Shown here: positions 27,806 to 34,967 of the stretch, piece after piece
Position numbering within the stretch: position 1 is the first letter of the stretch
How the letters are laid out: each line of letters opens with the position of its first letter
Assembly (NCBI RefSeq): GCF_900187405.1
Contig: NZ_LT896716.1
Location: forward strand, 1,426,001 to 1,490,000
Length of the DNA stretch: 64,000 bases
DNA from: Geobacter sp. DSM 9736
GTDB lineage: Bacteria > Desulfobacterota > Desulfuromonadia > Geobacterales > Geobacteraceae
Direction: 5' to 3'
The notes under the pieces: model-generated
What the model saw: only the letters and a program-made list of their open reading frames with translations
Database searches by the model: none
Told to the model about the DNA's origin: nothing
Program-made: the position numbers and the translations under genes

Positions 27806-28798
27806 TTAATTTGAATCGGCAGTCTTCTCAGTTGTCAGAGTAACTGCTGGGGCATCAGGGGCCAAAGCCTTATCTATTTCAGCCTTAAATGTCTTTTTCT
27901 TTGTTTCGGACATAAGGGACATCGCCTTCTTTTCGATACGAAGGGAATCGGCCTCGAAGCCCAGCTTGCTTAAGGACATCAAATCCCTGGAAAGAACGGT
28001 CAGATCGACCTTCTCAACATCCTGGGGGTTAGCTTCGTTAAAAACGAGGGTTGTATATTTCTTGGTAATGACGCTGGCCTGCTCCAATTGATTCCTTAAC
28101 TGCCTCGACACATCTATTTCCTTTTCGCCGAACACATCCTCAGCCTGTGCAAGGATTTTGATCCGATCTATGTTGTTACTGACCGAGCTAAGCTTGATCA
28201 GGCTTATTTCCGCCTTGCCGTTCTGATCAAGCGTGATCTTCATGCGATCATCATCTCCAGCAACAACTATGATCTCCTGGTTAAACAATGGCTTCTTTAT
28301 ATGCTCTTCTTTTTCGTCAAGCAATTTCTTGTCGGATTTAAGAACTGTACGCTCAGTACGTTCCTCGGATTCGATATTCAGAAACGGATTCACACCTGCA
28401 AAGCTCCAGTCCAACAAGCTGTCCGTGAATTTGTTTGGAACTAATCCAAAAAGAAGAAAATCAGTCATATTTACTACAACGGCAACGGGTAACGCTGCAA
28501 CACCCACGGGAAATTCATAAAGCTCGCGCGCACCCTGGTATGGGGTTACAACATCGTAATCCGTCTTCAATTCATAAGTCGCCACCTTAAAGGCTTTGTT
28601 CTCTTGCACACTTGCATTTATAACTGGAGAGGTCACCAATGATCCGGTATTAGTTTCAATATCTATAGTATGACTTAGCTTTGTTCTAACAACATTTGCT
28701 TCTACTATCGTATCTACCTTGACGTGATTTGCACATCCAAACGAATAAGCACAAAGATTAACCACAACCACGGCCAGCAAACATTTTTTGATACTCAT
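27806..28798 (-). CDS. predicted lipoprotein of unknown function
   Basis: A 330-residue protein that I do not recognise. A signal peptide with lipobox (MSIKKCLLAVV...YSFGC) predicts lipid attachment. The middle has a hydrophobic stretch (PVGVAALPVAVVVNMTDFLLFGLVP), followed by a charged region, and the C-terminal half is rich in Lys and Glu. The ATG at 28798 has GGAGGG eight bases upstream (a second ATG is one codon earlier). The gene is more AT-rich than its neighbours, so it may be a later acquisition. It could belong to a cell-envelope or stress function. Confidence 0.7.
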   Translation of the reverse strand: MSIKKCLLAVVVVNLCAYSFGCANHVKVDTIVEANVVRTKLSHTIDIETNTGSLVTSPVINASVQENKAFKVATYELKTDYDVVTPYQGARELYEFPVGVAALPVAVVVNMTDFLLFGLVPNKFTDSLLDWSFAGVNPFLNIESEERTERTVLKSDKKLLDEKEEHIKKPLFNQEIIVVAGDDDRMKITLDQNGKAEISLIKLSSVSNNIDRIKILAQAEDVFGEKEIDVSRQLRNQLEQASVITKKYTTLVFNEANPQDVEKVDLTVLSRDLMSLSKLGFEADSLRIEKKAMSLMSETKKKTFKAEIDKALAPDAPAVTLTTEKTADSN

Positions 28799-29146
28799 CA
28801 TAATCCCTCCATTCACATTATATTTAGTTGAAGCATGCCTTGTCTTCCACAATCCCTCAAGTTTGGCATAGTGACAAACTGAAGTCATAACTGCCCTGAA
28901 CTCCTATTAACGTGATGTCCACTATCGCCTAGAATGCATCTTAAGAAAAAAATTTGTCCCGCTTTGTAACAGATAGATTGGGCAAAATCAATTGGCTTTT
29001 TTTCTTAAAATGCTCAACATAACCACCATTGGATTACAGGGTGCCTGAAAAGCTGAAGGAACGGCAAGACAGGTCATTGAGGAGAAAGAACGGCAGATCC
29101 GGGAAAAGAGGGGGCAGAAAAGATATACGGGGATTTTTTAGTCAGG

Positions 29147-29187
29147 AAAAAACAAATCCCCGGTTCCGTATGGGTACAGTACCGGGG
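29147..29187 (-). terminator. terminator after tRNA-Gly
   Basis: On the minus strand CCCCGGT / ACCGGGG pair across a 16-base loop and are followed by ATTTGTTTTTT. It lies ~50 bases after the CCA end of the tRNA. Confidence 0.75.
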
Positions 29188-29235
29188 AGAGTCGTGAAAG
29201 GTTCGTGAAAACTTCCTGAACCTGAATTGTTTTTC

Positions 29236-29310
<75 letters not shown>

Positions 29311-29349
29311 TCAACGAGCTTCTTTATATAACAAAGCTTGTTTATGTCG

Positions 29350-30090
29350 TCAACACTTTTTCGGAACTTTTTTATACGCGATGGAAAGGCGGCAAGCCTT
29401 CCGCGGCTTTACCCCCTCCTCTTCGGCCACTACCTTCCCGTCGCGGAGGAAAATCGTCCGGTCGGAATAGGCGCAGTTCTCAGGGTTGTGCGTCACCATT
29501 ACCACCGTCTGCCCTTCGCCGTTCAGATCCCGGAAAAGAGCCATGATTTCCTCGCTGTTCTTGGAATCGAGATTCCCGGTCGGCTCGTCGGCAAGAATTA
29601 TGCGCGGCCGGTTGACGATGGCGCGTGCTATGGCCACACGCTCCTGCTCTCCCCCCGAAAGCTGATTGGGGAGACGCCCCCCCTTTCCGGCAAGGCCGAC
29701 GCGCATCAGGGCTTCCCTGGCTGCCGAGATCTTCTCGCTACGCTTCATTTTCTTGATGGCGAGGGGCAGCATTACGTTTTCGAGGGCTGTCAGGTAGGGA
29801 ACAAGGTGAAACGACTGGAAGACGAATCCCAGGTTTTCAGCCCTGAAATCGGCAAGCTTCTCCCCGCTCAGGGCGTAAATGTCTGTTCCGGCCATCTCCA
29901 CCGTACCGTCCGAAGGGGTGTTCATGCCGCCGAGGACGGCCAGAAGGGTGCTTTTCCCCGAGCCCGACTGGCCCATGATTGTCACGAACTCACCCTCGTC
30001 GATTCCGATACTGACGCCTGAGAGCGCCTCGACCGTTTCGTCGCCGCTCCGATACTGCTTGCTGATATGATTTACCGCTATTATTGCCAT
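29350..30090 (-). CDS. MacB/LolD-type ABC transporter ATPase
   Basis: A 246-residue ATPase with Walker A GQSGSGKST, Q-loop FQSFHL, signature LSGGEQERVAIARA, Walker B ILADEPTGNLDS and switch MVTHNPE. The DEPTGNLDS string is typical of the MacB/LolD/FtsE group, which pairs with FtsX-like permeases. The permease gene is 30 bases upstream. It is the last gene of a metal-related operon (29350-32623). Confidence 0.92.
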   Translation of the reverse strand: MAIIAVNHISKQYRSGDETVEALSGVSIGIDEGEFVTIMGQSGSGKSTLLAVLGGMNTPSDGTVEMAGTDIYALSGEKLADFRAENLGFVFQSFHLVPYLTALENVMLPLAIKKMKRSEKISAAREALMRVGLAGKGGRLPNQLSGGEQERVAIARAIVNRPRIILADEPTGNLDSKNSEEIMALFRDLNGEGQTVVMVTHNPENCAYSDRTIFLRDGKVVAEEEGVKPRKACRLSIAYKKVPKKC

Positions 30091-30121
30091 AGCAACCTTC
30101 CTTTATAAGCTGGTTCAGCCG

Positions 30122-31282
30122 TTACAGTGCACGCAGCGCTTCCGTAGGATCCATCCTGCTCGCGTGCAGAGCAGGGTAAAGGCTCGCAAGCAGGCCGAGA
30201 ACAAGAGAAAGCGCTACCGCCCCGGCAGCAACGGTGGCATCCCAGACGAGCGCGGCGCTGCCGCTTTCAGCCATGAAGGGGAGCACCGCCTTCGCCACTC
30301 CCATGCCGGAAGCATATCCGAGCAGTCCCGCCAGCAGCCCAACCAGAGCCGCCTCCAGAAGGATGATTCGCATGATATGGCTGCGGCGGAACCCGATGGC
30401 ACGGAAGACGCCGATCTCGGTGGTCCGCTCGTTCACGCTCCCCATCATGGTCACAAATATGATAAGCGAGCCGATAAAGCCGACAACTCCGGCCATTGCG
30501 TATGAGAACCGCCTGAACTGATCGAGGGCGTGGAGGCGGCTGGCTACGACCTGCTGAATTGCCGAGACCTTGGCTTCAGGAAGTTTTTCCGCTATCTGCG
30601 TCACCATATCTCCGATGGGACAGCCGGAGCAGAGAGCCGCAACCTCCACAAGCGTGATCTTCCCTTCCTTGCCCAGCACCTTCTGAGCCTTGGCAAGAGC
30701 CATGAACACCAGAGAATCATCCTGTGATCCGGTCTGATCGAGAATACCCGCCACACCGAACTCTTCTCCCTTTATCGTGACCTTGTCCCCCGTCATCACG
30801 TTGAGAGCCTTTGCCGCATCGCTTCCCAGCAGAAGATCCTGCTCTTTTTTGGGGGTTTCGCCGAAGACGCTCCACCACTGCTTCATCTTCAGTTCCATAT
30901 CGAAGTCGACCCCGACGAGCAGGACATTCCTGTCCCCGATGCGGACTCCCCCCAAGACCTTCGGAGAGACGGCGGAGATATTGCGATGGTTCGGGATAGT
31001 CTTTATCTTCGCCAGGTCCTGCTCGTGGATCTCGCGCTGGTCGAACGTTATGCCGCCGAGGCTGATCCCCCCGTAGTTCATCGCCAGATCCTGGCTCTGG
31101 GGTGTTATCAGGATATTGGCACCGAATTCCTCCATCTTCCGCTCGATGTCCTGCTCCATGGATTTGGTCAGAGTGATGAGGGTTACGATGGTGGCGATGC
31201 CGACCAGAAGCCCCAGGGTCAGGAAAGCCATCTTTCCCTTCCGCCGGCGCAGATTGTTGAGGGATATATTATGTAGCTTCAT
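30122..31282 (-). CDS. FtsX/MacB-type ABC permease
   Basis: A 386-residue permease with an N-terminal helix (~18-38), a large periplasmic domain (~45-250) and three C-terminal helices, the MacB/FtsX architecture of mechanotransmission transporters. The periplasmic part holds an extra CSGCPIGD motif near residue 210, a possible metal or thiol site not standard in LolC/E. It works with the ATPase directly downstream. In the P19 iron locus of Campylobacter an analogous permease sits next to DUF2318. Confidence 0.9.
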   Translation of the reverse strand: MKLHNISLNNLRRRKGKMAFLTLGLLVGIATIVTLITLTKSMEQDIERKMEEFGANILITPQSQDLAMNYGGISLGGITFDQREIHEQDLAKIKTIPNHRNISAVSPKVLGGVRIGDRNVLLVGVDFDMELKMKQWWSVFGETPKKEQDLLLGSDAAKALNVMTGDKVTIKGEEFGVAGILDQTGSQDDSLVFMALAKAQKVLGKEGKITLVEVAALCSGCPIGDMVTQIAEKLPEAKVSAIQQVVASRLHALDQFRRFSYAMAGVVGFIGSLIIFVTMMGSVNERTTEIGVFRAIGFRRSHIMRIILLEAALVGLLAGLLGYASGMGVAKAVLPFMAESGSAALVWDATVAAGAVALSLVLGLLASLYPALHASRMDPTEALRAL

Positions 31283-31311
31283 TCGCTTTTACCTTTTTCT
31301 CATTCTTCGGA

Positions 31312-31764
31312 TCAGAAGAAGCGGCTTCCCGTCTTCAGGTCGTTGACGCTGATGATGATGTTCCCTCCGGCTTCCCGGTGCGGCAGGTAGGAAGGATTGC
31401 AGCCGCCGGTAGCGTTGGGGCCGAGTCTGCCGATGGCGAACTTCATGTTGCAGTTGCGACATACCATTACCTCCCCCTTCTGCTCGTACCCTTTCTTCTC
31501 GCGGTAACAGGCATCGCAGGCATCGAAGGCGGCCTTGACGGAGCCGTCAGCCGCTCTGACTACGAAAAAGACGATCTCCTTTCCATTCTCGTTTATCTTG
31601 TAGAATCTGGCTTTGCCATCATTCAGGTTTGAGGAACTTATGGTTACCGCACCGTTGACTGCTTTCACCTTCTGGGCTTTTCCCATCCCCGGAATGGTGA
31701 ACGCCGCCGCCACTGCTGCCACCATCAGCACAATGATGGATATCGTAAGCGATTTCAGTTTCAT
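31312..31764 (-). CDS. DUF2318-domain membrane-anchored cysteine-rich protein
   Basis: A 150-residue protein with one N-terminal helix. The domain carries three cysteine motifs: FDACDACYREKKGY, CRNCNMKF and GGCNPSYLPHR. DUF2318 proteins occur next to iron or copper uptake genes (for example the P19 locus of Campylobacter jejuni) and are thought to bind metal or Fe-S and move electrons. It lies 29 bases upstream of the permease gene and 20 bases after the HMA protein gene. Confidence 0.88.
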   Translation of the reverse strand: MKLKSLTISIIVLMVAAVAAAFTIPGMGKAQKVKAVNGAVTISSSNLNDGKARFYKINENGKEIVFFVVRAADGSVKAAFDACDACYREKKGYEQKGEVMVCRNCNMKFAIGRLGPNATGGCNPSYLPHREAGGNIIISVNDLKTGSRFF

Positions 31765-31784
31765 GTCTCTCTCTCCCTTGACCT

Positions 31785-32183
31785 TTACTTGTTCTTGTTA
31801 CAGCAGCCGCACCCAGACTGTCCGGCAGAAGCGCCGGCAGATGCAGCATCATACCGCTCCGACGGAAGGACCTGAAGAATGCTGCTCCCATACCCCAGCG
31901 CCGTGACCCGCTCCGCGATAGCTTCCGGCTTGACGGCTCCGGAATCGTAGGCAACGGCAACCCGCCCTTCTCCCACCTCTACCTGTACCGAAGCTATGCC
32001 CCCCTTGCCTTCGAGAGCATCGGTGATTTTTCCCGCACAGGCGCCACATGTCATCCCCATCGTCCTGAGAACGACAACCGTATCCGCCGGAGGGGTACGC
32101 TTGACCAGAGCGAACACCGCACCTGCACCAAGGGCACTGATCACTAGAACCAGCGCCGCCAACCTCAACGAAAATCTCTTCAT
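31785..32183 (-). CDS. membrane-anchored heavy-metal-associated (HMA) protein
   Basis: A 132-residue protein. One N-terminal helix (~7-27) anchors it, a HMA fold follows with the metal-binding loop MGMTCGACAGK, and the C-terminus ends in a second Cys patch CGCCNKNK. This suggests metal capture on the outer face of the membrane and hand-over to a partner, here possibly the ABC system. I start at the ATG at 32183 with AAAGGAG upstream. Confidence 0.88.
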   Translation of the reverse strand: MKRFSLRLAALVLVISALGAGAVFALVKRTPPADTVVVLRTMGMTCGACAGKITDALEGKGGIASVQVEVGEGRVAVAYDSGAVKPEAIAERVTALGYGSSILQVLPSERYDAASAGASAGQSGCGCCNKNK

Positions 32184-32194
32184 TTCTTCTCCTT

Positions 32195-32623
32195 TCAACG
32201 AACCGTGGAACAGTTCCCACCGCAAGGCTTACCGCAATCGGGATTATCTCCCGAAGAGCGGCATGTACGGTAATACTGCTCAAGGCTTACGATTCTCTCC
32301 ATACGGCTGTCGACACCCCGCTCCCTGTACGCCGTTACCAGGTCCTGGGGTTTCACGGCTGCGTTATCGAAAGCCACCAGCGTCATTCCCTGTGCCTTGT
32401 CGTGCTGAACCCAGGCAACTCCTGGGCGGCACCTGAGATTCCTGCTCACGTCGGAAGAGCACCCACCGCAGCCGCCGCCGCACCCACCGACTGCATCCCC
32501 GGAAGTCCTGATATAGGCGACGGAGTTAGGGCCGCTCCAAGACCTGACAAGGAATGCTCCTGCTGAGAGAAAGACTATGACAGCAGCCACCAATATCCAG
32601 TCGATCATCCTTTTCTTCGTCAT
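32195..32623 (-). CDS. cysteine-rich HMA-like membrane protein
   Basis: A 142-residue protein with one N-terminal helix (~8-27). A glycine-cysteine motif GGCGGGCGGC takes the place where an HMA domain has its CxxC loop, and the rest (VAWVQHDKAQGMTLVAFDNAAVKPQDLVTAYRERG) follows the HMA fold pattern, so it looks like a divergent HMA domain. The C-terminus holds CRSSGDNPDCGKPCGGNC. It is the first gene of the operon, with AGAGG before the ATG at 32623. Eight or more Cys suggest metal binding. Not assigned to a named family. Confidence 0.75.
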   Translation of the reverse strand: MTKKRMIDWILVAAVIVFLSAGAFLVRSWSGPNSVAYIRTSGDAVGGCGGGCGGCSSDVSRNLRCRPGVAWVQHDKAQGMTLVAFDNAAVKPQDLVTAYRERGVDSRMERIVSLEQYYRTCRSSGDNPDCGKPCGGNCSTVR

Positions 32624-32826
32624 TTTACAACCTCTGCCATTGCGGCCCCCACGGACCACTTGCTCTATATCAAGCACCATGCCAATTGCCAAATAAACAG
32701 ACACAGCTGAGATTGCTGCACTTTTTACCGGTGAATGTGGAAGCTTGGGCAAACACGGAGAATATTACGCAAAGGGATGGGGAATTTTCTACACAGACAT
32801 ATTTAGGATATGGGGGAGGGAGACGC

Positions 32827-33789
32827 CTATCTGGTAGCCAATGGCGGCGTAAAAGGTAGGGCCCCGGCTTTTGTCGGAATCCGAGACGGATCGAAGGAGC
32901 CGAGAGCCCAGGAAAGTACTTCCGCCGTCGATGAAACGGCAAGCACTGCCGGAGGATTCTGGCCGAGAAAGCGTAATACTTCCCGGAGAAGACGGCTTCC
33001 ATCCCGGGCAAGGTCCATTCCCGCCGAAATCGAGACGGCGCAGTCCCGCTTCGACAGCTTTTCCCCATCGGGGCCGGTAACCAGCGGAAGATGGCAGTAC
33101 GCGGGGCTAGGGAGTTGGAGCAGGCGCTGCAGATGGATCTGACGAGGCGTCGATGAGAGGAGATCGGCACCCCGCACCACCTGTGTCACCCCCTGGGCGG
33201 CATCGTCAACAACCACCGCCAGATGATAGGCGAAAGGGCCGTCGGCACGCTTTACCACAAAGTCACCGCACGTCTCGGCCAGATTCTCGCTCACATCCCC
33301 GTGAATGCAGTCGCTAAAGGAGACCGGCTCCTCCTGAACCTTCAGCCGGATTGCCCGAGGGGGCTTTCCTGCTGCAAGTCCGGCGCGGCACGTGCCCGGA
33401 TAGGTTATCTCCCCGGCGGTACCGTGAGGAGCGGAGGAGATGCGGGCAATTTCGGCGCGGGAGCATCCGCAGGGATAGGCGCAGCCTCTTTCCACCAGGG
33501 CGTCGAGAGCCTCTTGGTAGAGGCTTGTTCGATTGCTCTGGTATACCACCTCTCCGTCCCACAGAAGACCCAGCGCCTCCAGCGTACGAAGAATATCGGC
33601 ATCCATCCCGGGGATGACTCGCGGAGTGTCGAGATCCTCCATCCGTACGAGCCACGCCCCCCCCTCACGTTTCGCCATTAGGTAGCTGCCGACGACCGCC
33701 ACTAGCGAGCCTACGTGGAGAGGCCCGGTCGGGGAGGGAGCGAACCTCCCCACGACCGGGGCGTATGAGACTTCCATGCGTTTTTCCAT
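32827..33789 (-). CDS. gluQ: glutamyl-Q tRNA(Asp) synthetase
   Basis: A 320-residue truncated class I glutamyl-tRNA synthetase without the anticodon-binding part. It attaches glutamate to queuosine in tRNA-Asp. It has the nucleotide motif APSPTGPLHVGS, the KMSKS-like KLSKRD, Zn ligands in YPCGCSRAEI, and GTCR. The start is uncertain: ATG 33789 (MEKRMEV...), ATG 33777, or TTG 33822, none with a strong ribosome site. Single gene, not in a clear operon. Confidence 0.9.
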   Translation of the reverse strand: MEKRMEVSYAPVVGRFAPSPTGPLHVGSLVAVVGSYLMAKREGGAWLVRMEDLDTPRVIPGMDADILRTLEALGLLWDGEVVYQSNRTSLYQEALDALVERGCAYPCGCSRAEIARISSAPHGTAGEITYPGTCRAGLAAGKPPRAIRLKVQEEPVSFSDCIHGDVSENLAETCGDFVVKRADGPFAYHLAVVVDDAAQGVTQVVRGADLLSSTPRQIHLQRLLQLPSPAYCHLPLVTGPDGEKLSKRDCAVSISAGMDLARDGSRLLREVLRFLGQNPPAVLAVSSTAEVLSWALGSFDPSRIPTKAGALPFTPPLATR

Positions 33790-33874
33790 AACAAATAGTG
33801 AAAAAAACTCGGGGTCGCTCAAAAGCAGTCAGATCGTCGCACCCGCAGAGAGCCCCCACACATCGAAGTAAGCA

Positions 33875-34110
33875 GCGGCGTCAGATTCGCGATGATTCCG
33901 ACGTCGGCGACCACCGATGGCCCGCAGGCTTGAGCCAAGCTACATCGAGGAGCAGGAGGAGAAGCCGGCGGCGGAAGGACGCAAGCGCTCCGGCGGCGTC
34001 AGATTCGCGATGATTCCGTCGTCGGCGACGACCGATGGACCGCAGGCGTAGCAGCGCTACGTCGAGGAGCCTGCGGAGGAGCCGGCGGCGGAAGGGCGCG
34101 AATATGGCGT
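33875..34110. repeat. tandem ~118-bp intergenic repeat
   Basis: Two adjacent copies start with GCGGCGTCAGATTCGCGATG at 33875 and 33993 (period 118). They differ by scattered substitutions and share CGGCGAC, ACCGATGG, CCGCAGGC and the end GCCGGCGGCGGAAGG. The second copy contains the palindrome CGTAGCAGCGCTACG. It fills the gap between gluQ and ppnP and codes for nothing convincing. Confidence 0.85.
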
Positions 34111-34116
34111 CGCCTC

Positions 34117-34425
34117 CTACAGGAAGGAACAGCAGTAGTCGACGACCGTTCTCACCCGCATCGTGAAGCTTGAGCCGGCAGGAACCTGGAAAGACTCACC
34201 CCCCTGCACCATCCGCCATTCCCCGTCGCCGATCTGCACATCGGTCTCACCCGACAGGATTTCCATGAATTCGGGTACCTGGGTGTTGAATGTGTATTCT
34301 CCCGGCTGGGCGATGCCGAGGGTCTTCTTGCTGCCGTCGGCAAAGAGCAGGGTGCGGCTCGTCACTCCGCCGCCGAAGAACATGTTCGCCTTTTTAACAA
34401 CGGTTACTCCCTTGAATTCAGCCAT
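34117..34425 (-). CDS. ppnP: pyrimidine/purine nucleoside phosphorylase
   Basis: A 102-residue cupin-fold protein of the former DUF1255 family. PpnP cleaves several ribonucleosides with phosphate to free base and ribose 1-phosphate. It matches over its whole length: ANMFFGGGVTSRTLLF, ADGSKKTLGIAQPGEYTF, MEILSGETDVQI, GESFQVPAGSSF and a short VDYCCSFL tail. GAGGA precedes the ATG. Single gene. Confidence 0.92.
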   Translation of the reverse strand: MAEFKGVTVVKKANMFFGGGVTSRTLLFADGSKKTLGIAQPGEYTFNTQVPEFMEILSGETDVQIGDGEWRMVQGGESFQVPAGSSFTMRVRTVVDYCCSFL

Positions 34426-34478
34426 AAATCCTCCTGTTCGTTTAAATTACTCTTCAATTTGATGAACGTGCAGAGCCG

Positions 34479-34925
34479 TCAGTGCGGGATATCCGCCTCG
34501 AAGCTGTGAAAAGCAGGTGTATCGGAAAGCTTTCCTTCTACAATGTGGTAGCTGACGAAGAACTGAATCCGCGAGGGGCGCTCCGTCTTCGCCCTTAGGG
34601 GGAAACTCAGGGTGAAGGGGTTCGTCTGGTTCGGGGCCAGCTTCGCAGGAAACGAGGTGTATGTTTCAGTGCCGAGACGTTTGCCGCTGGCATCCAGAAG
34701 GGTAGCCGTAATACTCAGCTCCTTCAGGTCGGAGTAGAGCTTGTCCCTGGCAAATCCCTGAACGGCAAGCCGGTCTTCCGTCATTTCCGTGCGCCAGACG
34801 AGTTCCAGATCACGGGTCGTGTAGTAACCCGGAGATGGAGCCCCTGGTGTGTCGGCAGAACGGTAGCCGGAACATCCGGTGATGAAAAGCGCCAGCAGAA
34901 CGACAAGGAAATGCAGTTTTCTCAT
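34479..34925 (-). CDS. small predicted lipoprotein
   Basis: A 148-residue protein with a signal peptide and lipobox (LALFITGC, Cys 18). The mature part is a beta-rich domain with segments such as LVWRTEMTEDRLAVQGFARD, which resembles the FxLyD or transthyretin-like envelope proteins only in general character. Function unknown. It lies 42 bases downstream of recG, on the same strand. Confidence 0.75.
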   Translation of the reverse strand: MRKLHFLVVLLALFITGCSGYRSADTPGAPSPGYYTTRDLELVWRTEMTEDRLAVQGFARDKLYSDLKELSITATLLDASGKRLGTETYTSFPAKLAPNQTNPFTLSFPLRAKTERPSRIQFFVSYHIVEGKLSDTPAFHSFEADIPH

Positions 34926-34967
34926 TTTGAGCCTCCAATAGATAATAACGACGGTAAGAGCTGCAGC

